Source: Escherichia coli (GTDB taxonomy: Bacteria; Pseudomonadota; Gammaproteobacteria; Enterobacterales; Enterobacteriaceae). Taken from it: a DNA stretch of 64,000 nucleotides. The number at the start of each line of letters is the position of its first letter. Position 1 is the first letter of the stretch. Shown here piece by piece: positions 35,533-43,899 of the stretch. The notes beneath the pieces were generated by a model. It was not told where the DNA came from and ran no database searches. It saw only the letters and a program-made list of their open reading frames with translations. The stretch spans positions 248,001 to 312,000 of the forward strand of contig NZ_AP027764.1 of NCBI RefSeq assembly GCF_036503815.1. Reading direction: 5' to 3'. The position numbers were made by a program, and so were the translations under genes.

Positions 35533-36980
35533 TGAATCTTATACGGCGCGTTTCAGCGATATATAAAGAACAGGAGTTACCTGAGTATCGTGGCAATCCC
35601 TTAATTGAAGCACTTCCTGAAGCGCTTACGGAAGATGAAGTACTTCTGGAAATGAGTTATTTCCCCGAAATTGACGAAAAAATCCGCTGGACTGCCCCGG
35701 CGAATGTTAGAGAGCAGTATGTCGAACGTATAAAGAAATTCCGTTGCCCTCAAACCAATCTTATCCAGGCTTATAAGATGATCTTACGGGCACTTAGGGA
35801 AAGCTATGCAGCTCGTAATCCTTTAAAAAGCGGAACAATTCAATATCTTCATTACTATGGAAATGAGCGTCCTGATATTGAGCCAGAAAGTGGATATTTT
35901 AAATCCCAGGCTGAAACTATTACGATAGTTGGAATGAGTGGTTCTGGAAAAACTACCATGATTGAGCAAGTCATGGATCATTTCCCTCAGATTATAGAAC
36001 ACAGCAGCTATAAAGGAGTTTTTCCCGGCTTCAGTAAGCAAATTGTATGGGTAAAGATTAATTGTCCATACAATTCAAGTGTGAGAGACCTTTGTGAAGA
36101 GATTTTACAAAAATTAGATGATGCAATTGGTATTGAACGAACTACACCTGAGATTAGAAATGGTGCTCTGGCTCGCCAGATTGCACAAAGAATTAAATCA
36201 TCATTTTTGGGTATCCTTGTTATTGATGAAATGCAGAGGCTTAAATTTTCAAGAACCGGGGGTGAGAGTAAGTTGATTGATTTTTTACATGAAATTGTAG
36301 ATTCCATGGGGGTATCTATGGTTTTTTGTGGAAATCATCCTTTTGACGAGACGCTGACAAAGAAAATGAGAATTGCCAGGCGGGCAGAGTCTGGTGGTTA
36401 CATGAAAATTAAGAATGTTAGATACGATTCACAAGACTGGCAATCGTTTATTCATTATTTATGGCCATTACAATGGACAAATGTTGAAACTCCATTAAAT
36501 GATGAGTTAAACGAAAAATTATTCATTTTATCTAAAGGCAATATTGGATTGGCTCAGATGATTTATCGGGGGGCACAATTAAAGGTTATCGGTAGCGGCA
36601 ATGAAATCATCACTGGCGCAGTCTTGTCGGCCTCTGTACCGGTACTCGTGAGTCATACGGAGGAATATAAGGATACTCCACTCCCGGGGGCCGCGACTGA
36701 AGATGAGGAAGCTAAATGGCTCTCTGCATCTAATGAGGGTGATGCTTCGGCTAAAATCATGGCAGAGAAGTCCCTAAAGTCTTTGATCCCTGGGGATATA
36801 GACAGGCCACAGCACAAGGAATTCGTAGGAAAAATAGACGAGGTTTTGCGCAATTTCGACGAGAAAATACTGTCTCTTGACCACGATCTTGTTATCAACA
36901 GAACAGCTGAAAAGAAAAATACCTACGATGCTCTTCAGCGTTGCGGGCTTATAAATATAGATCCACTTAATAAATTGTAA
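35532..36980 (+). CDS. tnsC: TnsC-like AAA+ transposition regulator
   Basis: A 482-residue AAA+ ATPase (Tn7 TnsC is 555). Walker A GMSGSGKTT lies at 134-142 and Walker B LVIDEMQ at 229-235. It forms ATP-dependent filaments linking target-selection proteins of the TniQ family to TnsAB. Its ATG overlaps the tnsB TAA (TAATG). The C-terminus is shorter than in Tn7. Confidence 0.94.
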   Translation: MNLIRRVSAIYKEQELPEYRGNPLIEALPEALTEDEVLLEMSYFPEIDEKIRWTAPANVREQYVERIKKFRCPQTNLIQAYKMILRALRESYAARNPLKSGTIQYLHYYGNERPDIEPESGYFKSQAETITIVGMSGSGKTTMIEQVMDHFPQIIEHSSYKGVFPGFSKQIVWVKINCPYNSSVRDLCEEILQKLDDAIGIERTTPEIRNGALARQIAQRIKSSFLGILVIDEMQRLKFSRTGGESKLIDFLHEIVDSMGVSMVFCGNHPFDETLTKKMRIARRAESGGYMKIKNVRYDSQDWQSFIHYLWPLQWTNVETPLNDELNEKLFILSKGNIGLAQMIYRGAQLKVIGSGNEIITGAVLSASVPVLVSHTEEYKDTPLPGAATEDEEAKWLSASNEGDASAKIMAEKSLKSLIPGDIDRPQHKEFVGKIDEVLRNFDEKILSLDHDLVINRTAEKKNTYDALQRCGLINIDPLNKL

Positions 36981-37020
36981 TGAGGTAACAGTTCGTAACG
37001 GTCAAAGAGAGGTGTGGGAA

Positions 37021-38577
37021 ATGAGAATGTTGCCTGTTTTGCCTGATGAATCCTTGTTCAGCCGGTTTTGTCGGACAACTACCGTGTACGGTATGTCCCC
37101 ATCTTCTCTGTTAACGATCATTTTCAACAAACCTGATATGAACGTCCATCCAATTCTCAATTCAGGATTAAAGGCTATTTCTCTTCATACATCCGAAAGT
37201 GCAGATCAGCTCTGGCATGAACAGACTTTACTCCCTCTTTTTGCCTGGGCACTACCAATCAGTCGTAATGAAATTATGGATTTCAACACGACCCCTGCCA
37301 GGCTTAATCGATTGTGCCGCCTTAGTAATTTTTCACTAGGGCAGCGCACACTATTGAAGTTTTGCCCGGTTTGCGCTCGTGAAGATACTTTTCATTATGG
37401 TGTTACTTATTGGCATCTGGCGCATCAGCTTCATGGGGTTACAACCTGCCATCGGCATCCGGTAGCGCTTGAAAGCATCCATGTCCCTTCTTCACCGCAC
37501 ATACGTATTGGACTGATGCCTCCTGTTTCGTATACAGAACAACTTAGCAATGAGATAGACTTCGATTTTGCTAAGTTTTGTTATGAGTCCCTAAATATAA
37601 TCAGAAGAAAAGATATTACACACCCCAATTACATGGATGTACTTAAAAAGTTGAATTTATTATCATTGGATGGAAATTTAAAGAAAAATGTATTCTACGC
37701 ACATGTTTATGCTAAGTGCCAGTTATTTGGGGAGGGTTCATCGGGACTTATACCAACATCCCTAACTGATTATCATTACTGGGAGCCTATACTCAAAGAC
37801 AAATGTTGTCAGCATCCCACAAAGCATCTTTTGCTTTGTTATTGTTTGTTAAATACTTGCTGGCCAACGTATGCAGGAAGTCGTACTAATAAAAAGAAAG
37901 AAATCTTTAAAAGTCATAAGAAATACAGTTTTCATATAGTTGAAAATAATACTAGTGTTAGCAACCTTGGGAAGGAATTTAGTCGCAGCAGATGTTACAT
38001 TAAAACACTTATTTATAAAAAATACCTGAGGGCGTTTAAGCGAAACACAAAAATTAATATATTCACTGAATTGCTTATCAAGTCTATGGCTGTAAGGGGG
38101 TTTAGTCTGGCATCCATAGCTGAGAAAAACTCATTATCGGAAGGAGCTGTATCCTCTGTAATTTCATCTTGTTACGGTTTATGCTCATGGCGTAAAAAAT
38201 GTAAAAAAGATTCTTTAAGACGGCGTCATAAGCAGAAAATATTAAGATTTATACATAATCAATCCGTTTCTATAACACGAAAGTTAGTCAAAGAAAGTTG
38301 TTATGCAAGTTTCTATTGGCTAAATAAACATGAATGTGACTGGCTTAATTCCTGTCTTCCTAAAACAATACGATGCTATAAAAATAAAAGAGTAGACTGG
38401 AGCGAGAGAGATATTATCTCATCATCATTAATAAATGATGTTTTATCTCAGGGGCAGTACTCGATGTCACTTACAAGTCTAGATGCTTTACTGGGAGGGC
38501 ATGGCTGGCTTTTGAAATACAGAGATAAACTACCAATGACAATGATACTTCTCAGAAAAATGGAACTAATTAAATAA
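37021..38577 (+). CDS. tnsD: TnsD-type TniQ target-selection protein
   Basis: About 518 residues (Tn7 TnsD is 508). The N-terminal TniQ pattern LPVLPDESLFSRFCR is followed by a CCCH zinc finger (FCPVCARED...TTCHRHP; C115, C118, C143, H146). The C-terminal half is basic with HTH-like stretches (RGFSLASIAEKNSLSEGAVS). By analogy with TnsD it recognises a specific chromosomal site, here the 3' end of yhiN. The ATG at 37021 is chosen because GAGG lies eight bases upstream; an in-frame GTG at 37012 is possible. It lies 40 bp after tnsC. Confidence 0.9.
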   Translation: MRMLPVLPDESLFSRFCRTTTVYGMSPSSLLTIIFNKPDMNVHPILNSGLKAISLHTSESADQLWHEQTLLPLFAWALPISRNEIMDFNTTPARLNRLCRLSNFSLGQRTLLKFCPVCAREDTFHYGVTYWHLAHQLHGVTTCHRHPVALESIHVPSSPHIRIGLMPPVSYTEQLSNEIDFDFAKFCYESLNIIRRKDITHPNYMDVLKKLNLLSLDGNLKKNVFYAHVYAKCQLFGEGSSGLIPTSLTDYHYWEPILKDKCCQHPTKHLLLCYCLLNTCWPTYAGSRTNKKKEIFKSHKKYSFHIVENNTSVSNLGKEFSRSRCYIKTLIYKKYLRAFKRNTKINIFTELLIKSMAVRGFSLASIAEKNSLSEGAVSSVISSCYGLCSWRKKCKKDSLRRRHKQKILRFIHNQSVSITRKLVKESCYASFYWLNKHECDWLNSCLPKTIRCYKNKRVDWSERDIISSSLINDVLSQGQYSMSLTSLDALLGGHGWLLKYRDKLPMTMILLRKMELIK

Positions 38578-38588
38578 GAGGGAGTTAT

Positions 38589-39515
38589 ATGGTTTACGAA
38601 AATGAATTGTGGCACAGTTTTCTTCTGCGTTCACAGATAATGTATAACTTATCCAATTGCAGGAACATAATATCAAAGCATGGCGCACTAAGGTACGATG
38701 CCTTTCCTCGTTTCGAACTGATTGATATGTACAAATTGCATAGCTTGCAGGATATATATGACATTCTTGCCACTAGAAATGGTTATATACTAACTTCCAA
38801 TATAGTGTCGTTATCTTCTGGTGTTTACGGGTATTTTAACGCTGTTGAAGATGCCTGTCGGAAAAATTTTCACATAACTAATTCATATCCATTGGTAAAC
38901 ATCTCAAACATTCGTTACTGTCACAAATGTATTGTTGAAGATATACACTCTAAAGGCATTGGTTATCTGCGTCATAGATGGTTGTTTGAATCTAAATGTG
39001 CAGTTCATAGTACCAGTTTATATGAGGTTTGTTTTGATAACTATTTGAATGCAGTGAAAGGACTTAGTGACTTAATTATAAGTGGAATAAATCCTCATGG
39101 TTATTGTTCCCTTGTGGTTGACGTTTCAAACCCTTTCAAAAATCCAGTGTATATATTACCATGTGCACGTAATAAAATTTTAAAATGGATTTCGGACAAT
39201 AAAAATATGCTGATTTACTTTCTCTTTGATCTCTTCAAATGTAAGTCGCATTCAAGTTTATCTAAGGTTATCGAAGTCAAGATAATGCATGATAGATATA
39301 TTTCTGCGGTGTTCAAGATGTTAAGTGAAGTTAATTTTTGTAATTTCAACTCATTTATTTCTGATATTTTTGAGGACGTAAGTTATGCCTCTATCGGACT
39401 TGATGATTATTCTGTTAATGTGCATTTTCTCAGGCTAAGGGCTGCAGATTGTAAATTTTGCCAGTTGAATGGTAAATATTTTTGCTCACTTTACAATGTA
39501 AAACTTCTTCGCTAA
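38589..39515 (+). CDS. Second TniQ-like protein in the TnsE position
   Basis: A 308-residue, very AT-rich gene, 11 bp after tnsD with a GAGGGAG ribosome-binding site. The N-terminus (NELWHSFLLRSQIMYNLSN) resembles the TniQ start, and residues 111-140 (RYCHKC...RHRWLFESKCAVH) reproduce the TniQ zinc finger with C111, C114, C137 and H140. A further CKFC...FC cluster (C288, C291, C299) lies near the end. It bears no visible similarity to TnsE. The position suggests a second target selector or a partner of TnsD; its target is unknown. No cas genes or CRISPR array accompany it in this window. Confidence 0.75.
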   Translation: MVYENELWHSFLLRSQIMYNLSNCRNIISKHGALRYDAFPRFELIDMYKLHSLQDIYDILATRNGYILTSNIVSLSSGVYGYFNAVEDACRKNFHITNSYPLVNISNIRYCHKCIVEDIHSKGIGYLRHRWLFESKCAVHSTSLYEVCFDNYLNAVKGLSDLIISGINPHGYCSLVVDVSNPFKNPVYILPCARNKILKWISDNKNMLIYFLFDLFKCKSHSSLSKVIEVKIMHDRYISAVFKMLSEVNFCNFNSFISDIFEDVSYASIGLDDYSVNVHFLRLRAADCKFCQLNGKYFCSLYNVKLLR

Positions 39516-39775
39516 TTTCACTTCATTTATAAAATACTAAGAAAGCTAGTTAGATAAGGTTTTATATTTTGACTGGGGCAGGAATAAATTATCACTCATA
39601 GAGTTTCCCTGGGGGTTACCACCTGTGTATGATGCCGGTTAGCAACAACGTCTAAAAGACCTGCGATCACGTGGGTCCCTCTCCAGCAAAGGGGCAAGGG
39701 GTGCTATATAACGGTGTACTGCTTACCCAATACGGCCTTGTATTTGAAAGATGCCGCATCTTGGCAGGATTCGTA
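39516..39775. other. Unexplained non-coding stretch after the tns operon
   Basis: No supported gene. The base composition switches from AT-rich tns DNA to mixed DNA with several short dyads (GGGGGTTACCACC; CCCTCTCCAGCAAAGGGG; GATGCCGCATC at 39750-39760). It may hold the tns terminator, a small RNA or decayed DNA; I cannot decide. Confidence 0.4.
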
Positions 39776-39823
39776 TTACAGCCTATAGTCTGTTAATGAG
39801 CATTACAGCCTATATGCTGTAAA
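39776..39823 (+). promoter_or_regulatory. Tandem operators of the HipB-like gene
   Basis: Two direct copies of a dyad with CCTATA: TTACAGCCTATAGTCTGTTAA (39776-39796, imperfect) and TTACAG-N8-CTGTAA (39803-39820, perfect). They are 27 bp apart and end 45 bp before the HipB-like start, the layout of autorepressed XRE/HipB promoters. Confidence 0.65.
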
Positions 39824-39867
39824 TCCCTGCGTTATGCTTGTTAACTCGTCGATACGGAAGGTCACTT

Positions 39868-40167
39868 ATGAACACTCAATACGCTTTGAAGACTTTGAAT
39901 CAGTTACGTCCTGTTTTAATCGGCTTTCGCAAAGCCAATGGACTGACGCAAAAAGATGTTTCTGAACGTTTGGGTATAACACAGCAAACTTATGCCCGAC
40001 TAGAGGCCAACCCTGCAAGTGCGGGTTTTGAGCGTTTGTTTAGGGTGTTCAGCGTCCTTGGAGTGGAGATCGTACTTTCATCCAGGGAACCATTGTCAGA
40101 TGCAAAGCCCGAATACGGAGCTATGCACAATTATTCTTCACTTCCAGCCAGGCGGGAGAAATGGTGA
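39868..40167 (+). CDS. HipB-like XRE-family repressor, orphan
   Basis: A 99-residue protein with an XRE helix-turn-helix (FRKANGLTQKDVSERLGITQ, about 20-39) and the HipB-style strand FRVFSVLGVEIVL. The ATG at 39868 is preferred over 39838 because GGAAGG lies seven bases upstream. HipB antitoxins normally precede and overlap a hipA kinase gene; here no hipA follows. The gene may be a lone regulator of the adjacent cargo or the remnant of a toxin-antitoxin pair. The tandem dyads upstream suggest autoregulation. Confidence 0.82.
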   Translation: MNTQYALKTLNQLRPVLIGFRKANGLTQKDVSERLGITQQTYARLEANPASAGFERLFRVFSVLGVEIVLSSREPLSDAKPEYGAMHNYSSLPARREKW

Positions 40168-40730
40168 CGCCTGGCGCTTCCCGGTCTAATTTTTCTTCAA
40201 CAAGATTAACCCCTTAGCGGCCTGAAGTATCAGGTTGCGATAGAGCCTTTCATTTCTTCTGTTATGTTAAATACACCATTTTGAGCTATTTCGCTCGGCC
40301 TTAAATTATCTCTTCATTCTTCAGTGAAAATTTTATGTCGATCACATTATCGATGAATTTAGGAAATAATCCGTAAATGAAAATCTATCTTCTTTTAAAT
40401 TCATCAGTGTCAGTAGCAAATATTACGCATAAAAGAATGGTTATTATTATCATTTAAATTATAAAGCTCATGAGTCAATTCCAAAAAATATAATAAGCAT
40501 TGAAATCATTACCCGTGATTCTGGAGTTTTAACTTTGCCATGTAACCAACCACAAGTTAGTTTCCGGTGTTTTGAGGGGCAGTAAAGTTCTGAAAGCGCG
40601 ACCAGATCATAATCCCGAAATGTCGTTAAGATATTCTGAATAACGGTTATCCCTGCTTGTTGGCAGGCATTTGAAAATATATTTTGTATTCAGGTTGCAG
40701 CAAAACGCTTTCTTACACACAGGACTTCAT
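40168..40730. other. 563-bp non-coding stretch before the OLD gene
   Basis: No supported gene. A GCCAGGCG / CGCCTGGC stem spans the HipB-like stop codon (40147-40175), with TTTTTCTTC about 14 bp later. The middle part is AT-rich and featureless. AGGACTTCAT at the end is the ribosome-binding site of the next gene. Its size leaves room for a lost hipA or for a regulatory RNA. Confidence 0.4.
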
Positions 40731-42557
40731 ATGCGGCTCAGAAAATTAAAACTGAAAAACTTCAGAGGCTACAGAAACTCTACTGAAATCATTATTGATG
40801 AAAGCATGACGGGTATTGTCGGTCGTAATGACTTTGGGAAATCAACGCTTCTGGAAGCGCTGGCTATTTTTTTTGAAACAGAAGGAATGAAGGCTGACAA
40901 GAATGACATGAACTGTTTCAGCCTAAGAGAAGGGGACGGCCGTTTTGAAATAGCCTGTGAATTTGATGACCTGCCCGATTTTATCATGATCGACGACAGG
41001 GTGCAGACCACGCTCGCCTCAGAACATCTGCTGAATGAGGACGGCAATTTTGAAATCGTCAAAACGTTTAAAGCAACGACCTCAGGAAAACCGGAGCAGA
41101 CCTGCATCCGCTGCATCCACCCGGATGAGGAGCCCCTGAGAAATTTACTGGGCATGAAAATTTCTGAGCTCAAGGCGGTGGGAAAAGAAGTTGAAAAAAA
41201 TGTGGCGGATAAACGCACTGCATCGTTATGGCGTCAGGCCATCAGGGAAGCCGCAGCCCCCTATACCTGTTCGGAAATTATGCTGGATGTCGATAAAGAG
41301 TTCGGAACCGACACAAAATCATTATGGGGTAAGATCCTCGATTTGCTGCCCACGTATGCGATTTTCAAAGCCGACAGGGAAAGCAGCGACGGGGATTCCG
41401 AAGCTAAAAACCCCTTACAGCAGGCCGTAAAAGACGCTCAGGCTGCGCTGCAGGACAAAATTACAGCGCTGGAAAATGAGATTCAGGACAGCGTCCTGGA
41501 TGTCGCACAGAGAACGCTGGATAAATTACGTGAAATGGCCCCCGAACTCGCCAGTGAACTGACTCCACGATTTAAGGAGAAACCCAAGTGGACCTTCAAT
41601 TTCACCCTGGACGGGGAAAATGGCATCCCCATCAATAAGCGCGGCAGCGGGATAAGGAGGCTTATCCTGTTGAATTTTTTTTGGGCTGAGGCTGAAAAGA
41701 ATGTCGCGGGGACGCCCAGAAATGTGATTTATGCCATAGAGGAGCCTGAAACGTCACAGCATCCGAACTATCAGATGATGCTGATGAAAGCGTTACTGGC
41801 ACTGGCAGGCCAGCCGCACCGTCAGATTATCGTCACCACCCATGTCCCGGCGCTGGCCGGATTAATCCCTGTCGAAGGCGTACGTTATGTTACCCGAAAT
41901 GAGGCGGGTGAACCCGTAGTAAAAATGCCGGATGACGCAGTGCTGAAGGAAGCCACTGAAAGCCTGGGGGTGCTGCCAGAGACCGGTATGGAAAGGGCGC
42001 AGGGGATTGTTCTGGTAGAGGGAAAGTCGGATGTTACTTTCCTGAGGCATGCGGCCAGTTCATTAAAACAGTCAGGTGCGCTGCCAGCCTCTCTGGAGGA
42101 CGTGAAAATAGTGCCAGTCCTCATAGGAGGGTGTGGTAGCGTCAAACACTGGGTTACATTGAATCTGGCCAAAGATCTGGGGCTTCCCTGGTGCGTATTT
42201 CTGGACTCCGATATTGGGGGAGACCCTGCACAGGTTCTGTCCATCCAGAAGCGTAAAAAAGAAGTAGAGGAGGCCGGTAAGGTATTTTTCGCTACGCGCA
42301 AACGTGAGATAGAAAACTATCTGTGCCCGGATCTTATCGAGGAAATTACTGGTGTAGCCGTCACGTTTACGGACACCTGTGACGCTAAAAAAATAATCGG
42401 CCGGGCTGTGGGAATGAAACCCGATAATGTACTAGATAAATTCTGGCCTCAGATGACATCAGAAAGAATCATCTCAAGATCAACCTATCATGACGGAACG
42501 CAGGAGAGAAGCGAGCTGGTTGAGATCCTGAGCGACATTGTATCCATGACGAGATAA
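40731..42557 (+). CDS. OLD-family ATP-dependent endonuclease
   Basis: About 608 residues. The N-terminal ABC-type ATPase begins RLRKLKLKNFRGYRN with Walker A GRNDFGKST (31-39), coiled-coil insert around 245-290, signature-like INKRGSGIRRLILLN and Walker B VIYAIEEPETSQHP. A C-terminal TOPRIM nuclease follows (VLVEGKSDV with E430; FLDSDIGG with D492 and D494). Lone OLD proteins include phage P2 Old, which kills certain phage-infected or recBC cells, and relatives act in several defence systems. No UvrD-like GajB, AriB or PtuB partner is nearby. The ATG at 40731 follows AGGA and starts the typical fold; 40671 is unlikely. It is cargo of the Tn7-like element. Confidence 0.87.
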   Translation: MRLRKLKLKNFRGYRNSTEIIIDESMTGIVGRNDFGKSTLLEALAIFFETEGMKADKNDMNCFSLREGDGRFEIACEFDDLPDFIMIDDRVQTTLASEHLLNEDGNFEIVKTFKATTSGKPEQTCIRCIHPDEEPLRNLLGMKISELKAVGKEVEKNVADKRTASLWRQAIREAAAPYTCSEIMLDVDKEFGTDTKSLWGKILDLLPTYAIFKADRESSDGDSEAKNPLQQAVKDAQAALQDKITALENEIQDSVLDVAQRTLDKLREMAPELASELTPRFKEKPKWTFNFTLDGENGIPINKRGSGIRRLILLNFFWAEAEKNVAGTPRNVIYAIEEPETSQHPNYQMMLMKALLALAGQPHRQIIVTTHVPALAGLIPVEGVRYVTRNEAGEPVVKMPDDAVLKEATESLGVLPETGMERAQGIVLVEGKSDVTFLRHAASSLKQSGALPASLEDVKIVPVLIGGCGSVKHWVTLNLAKDLGLPWCVFLDSDIGGDPAQVLSIQKRKKEVEEAGKVFFATRKREIENYLCPDLIEEITGVAVTFTDTCDAKKIIGRAVGMKPDNVLDKFWPQMTSERIISRSTYHDGTQERSELVEILSDIVSMTR

Positions 42558-42589
42558 TGTATTAAATAAGCATCTCAGGTGCATATATT

Positions 42590-42648
42590 CCGGTCCTCAA
42601 CAAAGGACCGGAGTACAGAGTAGTAAAAACCCGAAATTAATCGGGTTT
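42590..42648. terminator. Two hairpins between OLD and DUF305 genes
   Basis: CCGGTCCT / AGGACCGG (42590-42611) and AAACCCGA / TCGGGTTT (42627-42648) lie between the convergent genes; the second has A- and T-rich flanks and can terminate in both directions. Confidence 0.65.
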
Positions 42649-42725
42649 GAATTATATAAAGATTAACCGACTCCCGCGCCCAGGAACGATGTAAAATCAC
42701 GCTTGTCGTGACATTTCTACAATGT

Positions 42726-43076
42726 TTACTTTTGACTATCAAGCCATTTATTCATCTGCTCAATTTCACCTTTTTGAGCTTTAATGATGTCCTGCGCGAG
42801 CTTTCTCATTTTCGGATCTTTTCCGTATTTGAGCTCGGTCTCAGCCATTGCTATTGCCCCTTCATGGTGCGCTACCATGCCTTTCGCAAAAGCCTTGTCG
42901 GGATCGGACTCATTTACGGCAGCCATCATTTTGTCATGCATGTCTTTCATGCCAGCCATATATTCCTGTGACGAAGCCGAGGTAGACATATCAGTCATTT
43001 TCATTTCTGAATGTTCTGCTGAAATCGCTGGCAGGGATAACATTAATACTGCAAATAAAGTGTTTCTGGCTTTCAT
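42726..43076 (-). CDS. DUF305 (CopM-like) periplasmic protein
   Basis: A 116-residue protein with a signal peptide ending PAISA (residue 20). The mature part is helical and rich in Met and His (SEMKMTDMS, EYMAGMKDMHDKMMAA) with the family core MVAHHEGAIAMAETEL. DUF305 members bind copper or silver in the periplasm; a cyanobacterial member, CopM, confers copper resistance. It is downstream of silE in the same direction, beyond the silE terminator, so it probably has its own promoter. Confidence 0.85.
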   Translation of the reverse strand: MKARNTLFAVLMLSLPAISAEHSEMKMTDMSTSASSQEYMAGMKDMHDKMMAAVNESDPDKAFAKGMVAHHEGAIAMAETELKYGKDPKMRKLAQDIIKAQKGEIEQMNKWLDSQK

Positions 43077-43125
43077 AAAAAATATCCTTTTAGCGTTGAT
43101 GCCCGTTAACTGTAGCAGAATCTGA

Positions 43126-43148
43126 TAAAAATGCCCCCTGTAGGGGGC
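43126..43148 (-). terminator. silE terminator
   Basis: On the minus strand GCCCCCT-AC-AGGGGGC is followed by ATTTTTATC, 76 bp after the silE stop. Confidence 0.85.
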
Positions 43149-43223
43149 AAAGATGTTGCCATATATCCGGTTACGGAAAAATCTATCAAGGAAATAAGGA
43201 CAGCACAGATACTTCCCTCGCCG

Positions 43224-43655
43224 TCAGCCTGCACTGAGCATGCGACGATGCGCTTCGGCCATGGCCTGATGTGGGCCAGACTGACCGTTATTCATAAATT
43301 CATGGGCAACTGCAGCTCTTTCATGCTCATTCATTGCCGCTAATGACTTCGACGGCCCGGTAGGGGAAACGGTCTGACTTCCCATCATCCTCTGATGACT
43401 TTCCACCATTTTCTGGTGCGCATCCGCCGACCCGTTCGTCATGGTTTCATGAGCAATAATGGCCTGTTCATGCTGGTCCATACCGGCCATACGAGGTGCA
43501 GTCCCCTGGATCCCGACAGGAGCCGCAGCAGACTGCATCTGGTGAGCAGGTGCCTGTGCATTGTTGACCCGCTCATGGATATTCACGGTTTCAGTGGCCC
43601 AGGCCGAAGAAATTAAGCCAAAGCCCAGCAAGGATGCTAATACGATATTTTTCAT
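43224..43655 (-). CDS. silE: Periplasmic silver-binding protein SilE
   Basis: A 143-residue precursor. The signal peptide ends SAWA (about residue 20), and the mature protein is disordered and rich in His and Met, with repeats such as DQHEQAIIAHETMTNG and NEHERAAVAHEFMNNG and HQKM/HRRM pairs that bind Ag+. It acts as a periplasmic metal sponge. The ATG at 43655 follows GGAGAG. A SilR-type box lies about 220 bp upstream. It is homologous to the PcoE-like gene at 56973. Confidence 0.95.
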   Translation of the reverse strand: MKNIVLASLLGFGLISSAWATETVNIHERVNNAQAPAHQMQSAAAPVGIQGTAPRMAGMDQHEQAIIAHETMTNGSADAHQKMVESHQRMMGSQTVSPTGPSKSLAAMNEHERAAVAHEFMNNGQSGPHQAMAEAHRRMLSAG

Positions 43656-43874
43656 GATAACTCTCCATTTCTTAATTAGTGATGTCCGGGGGAGTACAAC
43701 CGGTGTTTTCAGTTCCATAACTGAAACAGGTTCGGAAGTGTTTATTTCTCCGGGAGGGGACTGGATATTCATTTCCTGGCGTCCACTGACGCCGGATATT
43801 GATAAAGCAATCCAGCCTTCCTGATAAGTTGCACTAATTATATCGAATGGCTTCTGTTTGCTGCATGACAGGCT

Positions 43875-43892
43875 AATGACATCTTTGTCATT
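43875..43892 (-). promoter_or_regulatory. SilR/CusR-type box upstream of silE
   Basis: AATGACATCTTTGTCATT matches the CusR/SilR operator (ATGACAA-N2-TTGTCAT) with one mismatch per dyad. It is in the silS-silE gap and probably drives silE separately. Confidence 0.8.
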
Positions 43893-43899
43893 TAAATCT

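Noticed and set aside
32422..40730. CRISPR array or cas genes associated with the Tn7-like element
   Set aside because: Suggested by the two TniQ proteins, but no regularly spaced repeats or Cas-like frames occur in the window. A single atypical spacer elsewhere in the element cannot be excluded.
43656..43772. Upstream extension of SilE
   Set aside because: The signal peptide begins at 43655 after a clear GGAGAG; the extension has no signal-peptide character.
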